DNA from: Hyphomicrobiales bacterium
GTDB taxonomy: Bacteria; Pseudomonadota; Alphaproteobacteria; Rhizobiales; Aestuariivirgaceae
Assembly: GCA_026990765.1 (NCBI GenBank)
Contig: JALXCV010000142.1
Span: forward strand, 1 to 36,357
Direction: 5' to 3'
DNA: 36,357 nucleotides
A program made the translations under genes and the position numbers. The notes beneath the pieces are model-generated. The model saw only the letters and a program-made list of their open reading frames with translations, searched no databases and was not told the origin of the DNA. Position 1 is the first letter of the stretch; the number at the start of each line of letters is the position of its first letter. Of the stretch, positions 8,189 through 16,323 are shown piece by piece.

Positions 8189-8220
8189 GTTGGCATAAAT
8201 ACATAAAACAGAATGCCAAC
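8189..8220. promoter_or_regulatory. Inverted repeat upstream of the MBOAT gene
   Basis: GTTGGCAT (8189-8196) and ATGCCAAC (8213-8220) are perfect 8-bp arms separated by 16 bp, or about two helical turns centre to centre. They begin 11 bp upstream of the MBOAT start, in the 100-bp gap after the hypothetical gene. Position and spacing suit a dimeric regulator site or a long-loop RNA hairpin. Confidence 0.4.
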
Positions 8221-8277
8221 ACCTATCAGTTTTTATTCAGTTTATGAAGTCCTGCATCCAGCTTTTCACCAGTCAAC

Positions 8278-8772
8278 TCAGTATTTTGGCACCGGGCGGA
8301 TTTTCTCTAAAATTCCGTCAGCATTTGAGCTTAGACCGTAAATACCATGTTTTTCACCCTCAATGGCAAAATGCAGAACCGCCAGTGCCTTGCGCTTGCG
8401 GTCCGATACATATTCCAGTATCAGTTCATAACACGGCCCATTCTTGCGTGGTCGCATTTCCCTGATACCGCGTTCAATATTGGCAGCCACTTCCAGTTGC
8501 AGCAAGCACCAGTTGAACAGTTCCGGCTCACCAATATCGCGTATCCGGTTTATTGCATCGCGCCACTGGTCAGAACGTTTCAGCCGCCGGTTGGTGTGAA
8601 ACGGGCTGGCATGAACAAGCTTGTGCATCTTGCGCCATTTGGCAAATTCCAGTTCGCACTGTTCAATATATTTCAGTTCTGTGCCTTCATTCTGCAACCG
8701 GTCCACTATATCGCGTATTTCACAAATCAGTTGCGATTTGTCTTGTGCTGTTAATCTGCGTGGTGCGCTCAT
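8278..8772 (-). CDS. Hypothetical soluble protein, no recognised family
   Basis: I do not recognise this 164-aa protein. It is probably real: a good ribosome-binding site (AAGGA, 8 nt from the ATG) precedes it, it is the long frame of its interval, and amino-acid use is balanced. It has no signal peptide or transmembrane segment and is predicted mostly helical and charged, with a basic Arg/Lys-rich middle (TNRRLKRSDQWRDAINRIRD) and a C-terminal mixed region (ALAVLHFAIEGEKHGIYGL). It faces away from the phosphoesterase at 8851 across a 78-bp divergent gap and lies upstream of the MBOAT gene, but the 100-bp spacing gives no firm operon link. Confidence 0.65.
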   Translation of the reverse strand: MSAPRRLTAQDKSQLICEIRDIVDRLQNEGTELKYIEQCELEFAKWRKMHKLVHASPFHTNRRLKRSDQWRDAINRIRDIGEPELFNWCLLQLEVAANIERGIREMRPRKNGPCYELILEYVSDRKRKALAVLHFAIEGEKHGIYGLSSNADGILEKIRPVPKY

Positions 8773-8850
8773 TTGCGCATTCCTTTCAATTTACCCCTTC
8801 TCATATGGCTGCTAAAGGGAGGCAAATCAATATTCAAAGACAGATAAAAC

Positions 8851-9597
8851 ATGCTCATAGCTCATATAACCGACAGTCACATTGAGGTGCCTGAACCGCA
8901 AGGTGCGGGCCGGATTCGTGATTTTGAACGTGTGGTCAGCCATATTTCAGCTTTGGAAAAAGCTCCCGATTTCATTGTTCACACCGGTGACATTACCCAT
9001 TGCAACCGGGTTGAAGAATATGAAAAAGTAAGGCAGATGCTGTCATCGCTGACCATCCCTGTACTGATCATTCCCGGCAATAAGGATGAAAGGCAATTAT
9101 TCAGGCAGTTTTTCGGCACCCGGATTGATAGCCAGTCAGGCAGTATGAATTATTCAGTCAATGCCGGTGCCATAACCCTGCTGATGCTGGATACTTTGCA
9201 TGGCAAATCGAACAAGGGCTATATATGTGAGCAAAGGGCGCAATGGATCGATGCAAAACTTGCTGCAGCATCAGGTCCGGTTGCCATTTTCATGCACCAT
9301 CCGACCTATGACATGCCCCAGGCGCCGCATCCATTTCAGTTTGAGTGCCGTGATTCAGCTGACCGGTTTAACCAGATTATTGCTTCACATGAAAATGTTG
9401 CAGGGGTTTTTTGTGGTCATGCACACCGCAATACCAGTAAAATTATTGACGGTGTACCGGCCATGACCCTGACCGCCATGGCAATTGACCGGCGCCGTGG
9501 TGACTATCCGTCTGAATATACCGGCAAACCGGTTTATCAGCTTATCGAATTTGCAGATGATGGCAGTTTTGAAATGGAAATCCAGTTTTGTGACTGA
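8851..9597 (+). CDS. Class III (CpdA/Icc-like) metallophosphoesterase with GNKD motif
   Basis: A 248-aa calcineurin-like phosphoesterase. Metal-site motifs appear in order: DSH (Asp8, His10), GD (Asp47), GN (Asn77), MHH (His149/150) and GHAH (His190, His192). This layout matches class III cyclic-nucleotide phosphodiesterases (CpdA/Icc) and relatives acting on phosphodiesters such as glycerophosphodiesters. The usual GNHD motif reads GNKD here: Lys78 replaces the His that normally helps position the phosphate or protonate the leaving group. The metal ligands are intact, so activity with an altered substrate is possible. It is a lone plus-strand gene, convergent with corC (8-bp gap). I give no symbol because the substrate is uncertain. 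Confidence 0.8.
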   Translation: MLIAHITDSHIEVPEPQGAGRIRDFERVVSHISALEKAPDFIVHTGDITHCNRVEEYEKVRQMLSSLTIPVLIIPGNKDERQLFRQFFGTRIDSQSGSMNYSVNAGAITLLMLDTLHGKSNKGYICEQRAQWIDAKLAAASGPVAIFMHHPTYDMPQAPHPFQFECRDSADRFNQIIASHENVAGVFCGHAHRNTSKIIDGVPAMTLTAMAIDRRRGDYPSEYTGKPVYQLIEFADDGSFEMEIQFCD

Positions 9598-9605
9598 ATA
9601 TATTA

Positions 9606-10574
9606 TCAATCTGTCTTTTGCGGCCTGGTGCGGATTTTAATTTTTTTTACCCGGCGCGGATCAGATTTGGTAATTTCAAATTCGATACCGCTTTCATGCC
9701 GAACCAGTTCGCCACGCACCGGCACCCGGCCCAGCATGGAAAATATAAACCCGCCAAGTGTATCGGCATCTTCATCACGCTCATCGGGCAACAGGTCAAT
9801 CTTCAAAAGAGCCTCAACCTCTTCAATCGGGGCGCGCGCATCGGCATCATAATTGCCTGATCCATCAGCAATGATCATTTCAGCTTCATCAATGTCATGT
9901 TCATCGGCAATATCGCCAACGATTTCCTCAACCACATCTTCAATCGAAACCAGACCGTCAGTTCCGCCATATTCATCAACCACAATCGCCATGTGAATAT
10001 GGGTGGACTGCATTTTCAAAAGCAGATCAGATGCCGGCATGGAAGGCGGAACATACAGCACTTCGCGCATGATTCCAGCCTTGTTGATGGGTGTATCTGC
10101 ATCCGGGCGACAAACAGTTTTCGGCTTTTGCTTGTCATTTTCTTCAATGTCGTCAGCAGTCAGCCAGCGCAGGAAATCCTTTATGTGGATCATCCCTACA
10201 GGATCATCGAGAGTTTCGTGAAAAATCGGAATGCGCGAATGATTGGCTTCATCAAACAGTTTCAGCAACTGGCTGGTAGTGGCCTCATCTTCAATTGCGA
10301 TAATATCAGCCCGTGGCACCATGACATCATCAACGCGAACATCAGGAAACCTTAACAGGTTCAGCATCATTGAACGGGCATCTGGTGGAATATCTGATGT
10401 GCTGTTATCCGTTTCATGGCTTTCAATCACATCTTCCAGACTGGCTCTTAAAGTGTGATTGTGCCTGTGGCCAAACCAGCCACGCAGTGTTGCGAAAAAT
10501 CCGTTATTAACGGACCCCTCGCTGTCGATCTCTGGAGGTTCTTCTGCTGAATTGCTGACTGTATCGTCTTGCAT
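9606..10574 (-). CDS. corC: CorC/HlyC-family CBS-domain protein
   Basis: A cytoplasmic protein of the CorC/HlyC family. It has a variable acidic N-terminus, then paired CBS domains starting at VDDVMVPRADIIAIE and containing SRIPIFHETLDDPVGMIHIKDFL and MAIVVDEYGGTDGLVSIEDVVEEIVGDI. The C-terminal CorC_HlyC domain follows (about 240-322) and includes DTLGGFIFSMLGRVPVRGE. Family members are tied to Mg/Co export but biochemical proof is limited. ATG 10574 has AAGG 5 nt upstream; an ATG at 10604 inside ybeY is possible but has no ribosome-binding site. It is the last gene of the fur-miaB-phoH-ybeY-corC run; the lnt gene that often follows in Hyphomicrobiales is absent. Confidence 0.88.
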   Translation of the reverse strand: MQDDTVSNSAEEPPEIDSEGSVNNGFFATLRGWFGHRHNHTLRASLEDVIESHETDNSTSDIPPDARSMMLNLLRFPDVRVDDVMVPRADIIAIEDEATTSQLLKLFDEANHSRIPIFHETLDDPVGMIHIKDFLRWLTADDIEENDKQKPKTVCRPDADTPINKAGIMREVLYVPPSMPASDLLLKMQSTHIHMAIVVDEYGGTDGLVSIEDVVEEIVGDIADEHDIDEAEMIIADGSGNYDADARAPIEEVEALLKIDLLPDERDEDADTLGGFIFSMLGRVPVRGELVRHESGIEFEITKSDPRRVKKIKIRTRPQKTD

Positions 10575-10587
10575 AATAGCCTTCACG

Positions 10588-11082
10588 CTAATTGTGGTTT
10601 GCATATGGGTTTGCTATTTCAAGGCGGTTTAGCGCCCTGATTTCCTTGTTTTCCATGGCTTGTGCTTGCGCATCATCTTGATGATCATCGCCGAAAAGAT
10701 GAAATAATCCGTGTACAGCCAAATGAATAAAGTGGTTTTTTACCGGTTTTTTCTGCTCCAGCGCCTGTTTCGCAATAGTTTCATGCGCAAAAATCAGATC
10801 ACCAAGGAAAATATGGCCATTTTCGCATTTGCTGCCAAAAGGCGCCGGGAATGAAAGAATATTGGTAGGTCGGTCCTTTTCCCGCCAGTCCCGGTTCAAC
10901 TGGCGGACCTGTTCATCACTACCAAGCATCACCGAGATGGACAAAGCTTGCCCGTCAGTTTCCTGTTCTAGCAGGCCAGCGTCAAACGCCAGTTTCAAGA
11001 TATTGTTCCAGTCATTGTTAATATCCCACAGATTATCATCTATCTGCAGCTGAATTTCAAGTTCTGGTATCATTCGGGTCAT
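10588..11082 (-). CDS. ybeY: Endoribonuclease / rRNA maturation factor YbeY
   Basis: YbeY is a zinc-dependent endoribonuclease needed for 16S rRNA 3' maturation and ribosome quality control. The product (164 aa) carries the metal motif HGLFHLFGDDH at residues 124-134 (His124, His128, His134), preceded by the conserved NRDWREKDRPTNILSFP and LGDLIFAHET segments. The start is 9 bp after the phoH stop and the order phoH-ybeY-corC is conserved. An in-frame ATG at 11073 is an alternative start. Confidence 0.93.
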   Translation of the reverse strand: MTRMIPELEIQLQIDDNLWDINNDWNNILKLAFDAGLLEQETDGQALSISVMLGSDEQVRQLNRDWREKDRPTNILSFPAPFGSKCENGHIFLGDLIFAHETIAKQALEQKKPVKNHFIHLAVHGLFHLFGDDHQDDAQAQAMENKEIRALNRLEIANPYANHN

Positions 11083-11091
11083 TTTATCGGT

Positions 11092-12075
11092 TCAGTCTCT
11101 ACCATAGGCGTTGACGATTTTTGATACCAGCGGATGGCGAACAATATCATCCTCACCAAGAGTAATGATTGATATGCCCTTGATATCTTCAAGCAGGCTG
11201 GTGGCATGGGAAAGCCCGGAAGTAACCCCTTTTGGCAGATCGACCTGTGAGGGATCGCCATTGATCACCATGCGGCTGTTTTCACCCAGACGGGTCAAGA
11301 ACATTTTCATCTGCAATTGTGTAGTGTTCTGGGCTTCATCCAGAATGACAAAGGAAGAAGACAGGGTTCGCCCGCGCATAAATGCCAGCGGGGCAATTTC
11401 AATAGTGCCATCGCTCAAACCCTTGGTAATCAGATTTGCCGGCATCACATCATAAAGAGCATCATATAAGGGGCGCAGATACGGGTCGACCTTTTCTTTC
11501 ATGTCGCCGGGCAGGAACCCCAGATTTTCACCGGCCTCGACAGCCGGTCTGGAAAATACAATCCTGTCAACCAGCCCCTGGTTAAGGGCTGCTGCTGCAC
11601 AGGCAACTGCAAGATAGGATTTGCCGGTCCCTGCCGGTCCTACTCCAAAAACCAGCTCATCGCGCAAAATGGCCCTGATATAGCGACTTTGACCAGGTGA
11701 GCGCGGGGTAATGGTTTTGCGGCGGGTAATAATCTGCACGTCATGATTGGCGTTGCCATCACCGTTGCTTCTGGTTTTGCCATTACTGGCATTCATGCGA
11801 ATGGAACCTTCAACATCACCAATGGTGATATCGCGCCCGCTTTCAATCTGATGATAAAGCTCATCAAGTACATTGGCGGCTGACAATGCCGCCCGTTTGT
11901 TACCTTTGATCGCCACATTATTACCTCGCGGGGTAATTTCTACGCCCAGTCGGTCTTCGATCATTATCAGGTGTTTGTCATGTTCGCCAAACAATAGCGG
12001 CATCAGCCTGTTATCGGCAAAAGATCGTGTCAGATTGTCTCTGGCTTTGCTGGCGTCGGTATTAGCTGTTGCCAA
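11092..12075 (-). CDS. phoH: PhoH-family ATPase (YbeZ)
   Basis: A 327-aa cytoplasmic P-loop ATPase of the PhoH/YbeZ group, functionally linked to YbeY and RNA metabolism. A KH-like N-terminal region (about 35-75) precedes Walker A GPAGTGKS (146-153), then FVILDEAQN with the Walker B Asp246/Glu247, and the downstream NGDPSQVDLP motif. The frame starts with TTG at 12075, with AAGGAG 11 nt upstream. The next Met (residue 25) would remove the conserved LTRSFADNRLM segment, so TTG is preferred. It lies 19 bp after miaB. Confidence 0.93.
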   Translation of the reverse strand: MATANTDASKARDNLTRSFADNRLMPLLFGEHDKHLIMIEDRLGVEITPRGNNVAIKGNKRAALSAANVLDELYHQIESGRDITIGDVEGSIRMNASNGKTRSNGDGNANHDVQIITRRKTITPRSPGQSRYIRAILRDELVFGVGPAGTGKSYLAVACAAAALNQGLVDRIVFSRPAVEAGENLGFLPGDMKEKVDPYLRPLYDALYDVMPANLITKGLSDGTIEIAPLAFMRGRTLSSSFVILDEAQNTTQLQMKMFLTRLGENSRMVINGDPSQVDLPKGVTSGLSHATSLLEDIKGISIITLGEDDIVRHPLVSKIVNAYGRD

Positions 12076-12094
12076 TGTGGTTGCGGCTCCTTGA

Positions 12095-13456
12095 TTATGC
12101 AGTCTCTATTATACTGGCAGATAGTGAGTTTTTACCAGCATTATTGACAGCAACTTTGACAATTTCACCAATTTCATGGCCATTGCCATCCACATGCACT
12201 GCCTGCAAATATGGTGAGCGGCCAATCAGTTGGCCTTCAAACCGGCCAGGTCTTTCCAGCAACAGGTCAAATTGACGACCAACAAAGCTTTCATTGAATT
12301 GCAATTGCTGTTCATTAAGCAATTCCTGCAATCGTTGCAGCCGCTCTGACTTTTCAGCTTCAGGCACCTGCCCGTCCATCTCGGCAGCTTTGGTGCCAGG
12401 GCGCATTGAATATTTGAATGAATATGCCTGTGCATAGGTGACATCGCGCACCAGTTGCAGTGTCTGTTCAAAATCAGCTTCGGTTTCCCCTGGAAAACCG
12501 ACAATAAAATCACCAGACAGGGCAAGGTCACGATTGTGATGGCGGATTTTCTTGATCAGGCTGACATATTCATCAGCAGTGTGCTGACGGTTCATGGCTT
12601 TCAGTATTCGGTCACTGCCAGCCTGTACCGGCAAATGCAGATATGGCATCAGTTTGGGGTTGTCAGCCCATGCGGCAATCAGCTGATCATCCATGTCGCG
12701 CGGATGCGATGTGGTAAAGCGCAGTCTTTCAATACCATCAATCCTGCCAAGCTGTTCAAGCAATCCGGCAAGTCCGGTGCCATTATCCTCATAGGCATTG
12801 ACATTTTGACCAAGTAACGTGATTTCACGCACTCCCAATGCGGCCAGTTGTTCAACTTCGGTAATTATCTGGGCAACCGGCCTGGAAAACTCGGCCCCGC
12901 GTGTAAAGGGAACCACGCAAAATGAGCAAAATTTGTCGCAACCTTCCTGTACCGTGACAAAGGCACTGGTGCCGCGTGGCAATGGCCGGTTTTTACTCTT
13001 TTGCGCCAGATCATCAAACTTGTCTTCAACCGGGAATTCGGTTTCAATGACATTTTTTTCACCCGCCTCAACCCTTGAAATCAATTCAGGCAGCCGGTGA
13101 TATGATTGCGGGCCAAATACCAGATCAATTGCCGGTGCCCGGTTCAGCATTTCTTCGCCTTCCGCCTGGGCCACACAACCAGCCACCGCAATCATCATAT
13201 TGGCGCCATCCTGCTTGCGGCTCTCGGCCATGGGGCGAAGTCGCCCAATTTCCGAATACACCTTTTCAGCCGCCTTTTCACGAATATGACAGGTATTGAG
13301 AATAACCAGATCGGCATCATCAGGCTGGTCAGTCATTGCATAATCCATGGAAGACAAAACATCCCCCATGCGCTGGCTGTCATAGACATTCATCTGGCAG
13401 CCATAGGTTTTTACAAATAGTTTTTTGGGCATTTTGGGTTTATTTGTCGTTGCCAT
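12095..13456 (-). CDS. miaB: tRNA-2-methylthio-N6-dimethylallyladenosine synthase MiaB
   Basis: MiaB is the radical-SAM methylthiotransferase that converts i6A37 to ms2i6A37 in tRNAs. From the ATG at 13456 the protein has 453 aa. The N-terminal UPF0004 domain carries Cys20, Cys56 and Cys94 for the auxiliary [4Fe-4S] cluster ([25 protein letters not shown]). The radical-SAM triad is CDKFCSFC (173, 177, 180), and a TRAM domain forms the C-terminus. The longer frame to 13561 runs back inside fur and would add non-homologous residues. The chosen ATG overlaps the fur stop by 17 bp, and no strong ribosome-binding site is visible, so coupling to fur translation is likely; ATG 13432 is possible. Confidence 0.93.
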   Translation of the reverse strand: MATTNKPKMPKKLFVKTYGCQMNVYDSQRMGDVLSSMDYAMTDQPDDADLVILNTCHIREKAAEKVYSEIGRLRPMAESRKQDGANMMIAVAGCVAQAEGEEMLNRAPAIDLVFGPQSYHRLPELISRVEAGEKNVIETEFPVEDKFDDLAQKSKNRPLPRGTSAFVTVQEGCDKFCSFCVVPFTRGAEFSRPVAQIITEVEQLAALGVREITLLGQNVNAYEDNGTGLAGLLEQLGRIDGIERLRFTTSHPRDMDDQLIAAWADNPKLMPYLHLPVQAGSDRILKAMNRQHTADEYVSLIKKIRHHNRDLALSGDFIVGFPGETEADFEQTLQLVRDVTYAQAYSFKYSMRPGTKAAEMDGQVPEAEKSERLQRLQELLNEQQLQFNESFVGRQFDLLLERPGRFEGQLIGRSPYLQAVHVDGNGHEIGEIVKVAVNNAGKNSLSASIIETA

Positions 13457-13856
13457 TGATCTTGACTGCATATAGTTCCAGCCGGTGATCGACCAGCCTG
13501 TAGCCAAGCTCACGCGCAATTTTCTTTTGCAATTCTTCGATTTCTGGATTGGAAAACTCAATCACTTCGCCGCTATTCATGTCAATCAGGTGGTCATGAT
13601 GATCATCGGTCACCTGTTCATAGCGTGACCGGCCCTCGCGAAAATCATGCCGTTCGAGAATACCGGCATCTTCAAACAGTTTTACAGTCCGGTAAACCGT
13701 GGCAATGGAGATATTGTCATCTGCTAGTGCCGCGCGCCGGTGCAGTTCCTCGACATCTGGATGATCATCGGATTCAGAAATGATCCGGGCTATGGTGCGC
13801 CGCTGGCCGGTCATGCGCATATTTTTCTTTTGACAGGCTTTTTCTATATCATTCAT
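13440..13856 (-). CDS. fur: Fur-family metalloregulator, Mur/alpha-Fur type
   Basis: A 138-aa Fur-family repressor. An N-terminal winged helix ([19 protein letters not shown], 49-67) is followed by the metal-binding dimerisation domain with [16 protein letters not shown] (86-101). The CxxC structural zinc motifs of E. coli Fur are missing; the only Cys is residue 8. In Hyphomicrobiales and Rhodobacterales such proteins often respond to manganese (Mur) while Irr and RirA sense iron, so an iron role should not be assumed. The promoter seems to lie in the 60-bp gap after tsaB-rimI. CCCCATCGGGG (13865-13875) could fold over the GGGGA ribosome-binding site. It is co-directional and overlapping with miaB. 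Confidence 0.9.
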   Translation of the reverse strand: MNDIEKACQKKNMRMTGQRRTIARIISESDDHPDVEELHRRAALADDNISIATVYRTVKLFEDAGILERHDFREGRSRYEQVTDDHHDHLIDMNSGEVIEFSNPEIEELQKKIARELGYRLVDHRLELYAVKINGNDK

Positions 13857-13864
13857 GGTCAGTT

Positions 13865-13875
13865 CCCCATCGGGG
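13865..13875 (-). promoter_or_regulatory. Small GC hairpin over the fur ribosome-binding site
   Basis: On the minus strand CCCC-GAT-GGGG precedes AACTGACCATG. The GGGG arm is part of the likely Shine-Dalgarno sequence (GGGGA, 7 nt from the start), so pairing would hide it. Four GC pairs make only a small hairpin and chance is possible. Confidence 0.25.
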
Positions 13876-13916
13876 TCAGTCTTGTCACAGTTTTTCAGTT
13901 TTATTCATACTTGCTA

Positions 13917-15032
13917 TCACATGCTCAATTGCAGCGCCATGGTAATAGCATCTTCTTTCTGGCCATCATTGCCAGTGTAATAGGCTTTTCGCACCCCGCA
14001 TGCTGAAAAACCGGCCTTTTCATATAATTTGCGGGCGGCAAAATTGTTCTCACCCACTTCCAGAAAAATTTTCTTTATATTCTCATGCTGCAATCTGGTT
14101 ATCAGATCCTGCAATAATCTGTCTGCTATGTGCCGCCTGCGTGATTGCCTGTTAACGGCAATGGTAATGATTTCAGCTTCATCGGCGACTTTTCTGGCAA
14201 GGACAAATCCATTTGGCTGATCATGGGCTTTTGCCATCAAGGTGACAGCACCATTTGCCGCCATCAGGCTGGCCAGTTCCTCTTCACCCCAGGGTCTGGC
14301 AAAAGCCTGTGCGTGCATCTGTGCAATCACAACTGCCATATGCGCATCAACGGTTGTTATTTCGACATCAACCGGGCTGGTAGTCACCAAAGGGCTTTGC
14401 GGCTTGGCATCGGCCTGACGCAGATAAAGCGGCACAGGCTTGAAGTCTGACGGGTCAAGATCAATTGCCAGTTTGCACAATCTGCCAGCATCGGGATAGG
14501 GCGATACTGATGCAGGCTGCAACTGGTTATATTTGTTGCTCAGCAGCTTGGCTGCTGTGCCAACCACAATACAACCACCATCGGGAATCATATCGGCCAC
14601 CTTGCTCAGCCTGCATATTTGCGGATCGGTCAGAGCGGTGCCATTATCAAATAATTGCAGATAAACCTCACCGCGCCTTGCATCAAAACTGGCAAGAACC
14701 GGCATTTCATTATCTTCAATATTGGCCGCAAGTGTTGCAAGCGAGCCAATTCCAACAATTGGTATATTAAGAGCCAGCGCCAGTCCGCGCGCCATCGACA
14801 GGCCGATACGCACCCCGGTAAAGGCACCAGGTCCGGTGGTTACCGCTATTTTGCCAATATCTGCAAATCGTACACAAGCTTCATCAATCGTCTCAGATAT
14901 CATTTGCGGCAGCAATTCTGCATGGCCTCTTTGCAACTCAATGCGGCTGTGAGCCATTATTTCGGCATTGCTGCTGTCACACACTGCCACCGAACAGCTT
15001 GCATGCGATGTATCAAGGCCAAGGATGAGCAT
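13917..15032 (-). CDS. TsaB-RimI fusion: t6A synthesis subunit joined to a GNAT acetyltransferase
   Basis: One 371-aa frame contains two normally separate proteins. Residues 1-212 are TsaB, the dimerisation partner of TsaD in tRNA t6A37 synthesis, with TTGPGAFTGVRIGLSMARG (65-83) and the usual C-terminal PLYLRQADAKPQ (201-212). Residues about 224-371 are a RimI-type GNAT (family role: N-alpha-acetylation of ribosomal protein S18), with ARPWGEEELASL, EVGENNFAARKLYEKAGF and the terminal region after AYYTGNDGQKEDAI. The acetyl-CoA loop, normally R/Q-x-x-G-x-G/A, reads RRRHIA (298-303), so a Gly is His301. tsaB and rimI are adjacent in many alphaproteobacteria, so loss of a stop and short spacer is the simplest origin. 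A 60-bp gap separates it from fur. Confidence 0.9.
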   Translation of the reverse strand: MLILGLDTSHASCSVAVCDSSNAEIMAHSRIELQRGHAELLPQMISETIDEACVRFADIGKIAVTTGPGAFTGVRIGLSMARGLALALNIPIVGIGSLATLAANIEDNEMPVLASFDARRGEVYLQLFDNGTALTDPQICRLSKVADMIPDGGCIVVGTAAKLLSNKYNQLQPASVSPYPDAGRLCKLAIDLDPSDFKPVPLYLRQADAKPQSPLVTTSPVDVEITTVDAHMAVVIAQMHAQAFARPWGEEELASLMAANGAVTLMAKAHDQPNGFVLARKVADEAEIITIAVNRQSRRRHIADRLLQDLITRLQHENIKKIFLEVGENNFAARKLYEKAGFSACGVRKAYYTGNDGQKEDAITMALQLSM

Positions 15033-15040
15033 TTTCTGGC

Positions 15041-15634
15041 CTAAAGAATTTCCGCCAGTTCATCAAATTCCGGGCGCGGGCTGCGCTCAAATACTGAATC
15101 GGGATCACCATAGCCAATAGCGCAGATAAAGTTGGATTTAACCTTGCTGCCGGCAAAGAACTTCTTGTCGACAGCATCATTGTCAAAACCCGACATTGGC
15201 CCGCAATCAAGCCCCATGGCCCTTGCAGCCAGCATGAAATATGCCCCCTGCAACGTGCCATTCCTGAAAGCGGTAGTGGCAATCAGCTCATCATTTCCCT
15301 CAAACCAGCTTTTGGCGTCAGTATGCGGGAAATATTGCGGCAGCCTTTGGTAAAACTCCAGATCATGTCCCAATATGGCAACCACCGGTGCGCTCATCAC
15401 CTTGTCAATATTGGCTTCCATCAAAAACGGTTTGATCCCGGTTTTGGCTTGTATTGATTTAAGGAATTTGATGCGGATCGGCTGGCAATTGGCGCTGGTC
15501 GGGGCCATTTTCATCAGATCAACAATACCGTGAAGCTGCACATCGCTCACCGGCCTGTCCAGCCAGCCATTGAATGAGCGTGCTGCGCGAAACAATTGAT
15601 CCAGCGCAGCATCACTCAAAATCGGTTTTGTCAT
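15041..15634 (-). CDS. Nitroreductase-family protein, RutE/malonic semialdehyde reductase-like
   Basis: A 197-aa FMN-dependent nitroreductase-family protein. It matches the RutE-like branch through LFRAARSFNGWLDRPVSD, DLMKMAPTSANCQP, APVVAILGHDLEFYQRLP, FPHTDAKSWF and LAARAMGLDCGPMSGFD. RutE reduces malonic semialdehyde to 3-hydroxypropionate in pyrimidine breakdown, but no other rut gene is present, so the substrate is open. The start is ATG 15634 (AAGGGG about 8 nt upstream) rather than the GTG 9 nt earlier, which abuts that site. It lies between tsaB-rimI (8 bp) and nfu (29 bp) on the same strand and is probably co-transcribed. Confidence 0.8.
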   Translation of the reverse strand: MTKPILSDAALDQLFRAARSFNGWLDRPVSDVQLHGIVDLMKMAPTSANCQPIRIKFLKSIQAKTGIKPFLMEANIDKVMSAPVVAILGHDLEFYQRLPQYFPHTDAKSWFEGNDELIATTAFRNGTLQGAYFMLAARAMGLDCGPMSGFDNDAVDKKFFAGSKVKSNFICAIGYGDPDSVFERSPRPEFDELAEIL

Positions 15635-15663
15635 TTGTCGCACCCCTTTTGTGAATATCGGTT

Positions 15664-16215
15664 TTATACCGGGCGCACTTCACTGACTTCCGGCACGAAA
15701 TGTTTCAGCAGATTCTCAATACCATGTTTGAGAGTGGCAGTCGATGACGGGCAACCAGAACAGGCACCCTTCATCTGCAGGAACACCACCCCGTCCCTGA
15801 AACCATGGAAGGTGATATCGCCGCCATCCTGGGCCACGGCCGGACGCACTCTTGTATCGAGCAGTTCCTTGATTGTGGCTACAGTTTCGGCATCCTTGGC
15901 ATCAAATTCTTCTGCGCCCTGACCGCCGCCTTCGCCTTCCATTACCGGATCACCTGACATGTAATGTTCCATGATGGCACCCAGAATGGCAGGTTTGAGA
16001 TGTTGCCAGTCAGATGCAGATTTGGTGACTGTTATGAAATCAGAACCAAGGAAAACCCCTTCCACGCCTTCAATATCAAACAGGCGACGCGCCAGAGGCG
16101 ATGGCTTGGTTGACTGTTTATTGCGAAACTCAAGTGGCGGACCACTTACCACCGGCTCACCGGGGATGAATTTCAAGGTTGCTGGATTGGGTGTGGCTTC
16201 GGTCTGGATAAACAT
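15664..16215 (-). CDS. NfuA/NifU-type Fe-S cluster carrier
   Basis: A 183-aa protein with the alphaproteobacterial/mitochondrial Nfu layout. The N-terminal Nfu_N domain (1-88, starting MFIQTEATPNPATLKFIPG) and a Gly/Glu linker (about 91-105) precede a C-terminal NifU domain. Cys152 and Cys155 in GACSGCPSST bind a bridging [4Fe-4S] cluster. It acts in delivering clusters to apo-proteins in the cytoplasm; MiaB nearby is one plausible client class but no link is shown. It heads the nfu-nitroreductase-tsaB/rimI run. The 108-bp gap to trpS probably holds its promoter, but no strong consensus was seen there. Confidence 0.9.
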   Translation of the reverse strand: MFIQTEATPNPATLKFIPGEPVVSGPPLEFRNKQSTKPSPLARRLFDIEGVEGVFLGSDFITVTKSASDWQHLKPAILGAIMEHYMSGDPVMEGEGGGQGAEEFDAKDAETVATIKELLDTRVRPAVAQDGGDITFHGFRDGVVFLQMKGACSGCPSSTATLKHGIENLLKHFVPEVSEVRPV

Positions 16216-16323
16216 GCCTTTTCGGCTCCCATAAATAACGATTACAGTCTGATTTTTAACGACGATATAGCCAATGTGGAGCTTGAGTCCACCTGCTTCA
16301 ATGCCGCAATGTGAAAATTCTGA

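Noticed and set aside
16276-16292. GTGGA/TCCAC hairpin as a trpS terminator
   Set aside because: Only a 5-bp stem with a 7-nt loop and no T-run downstream on the minus strand.
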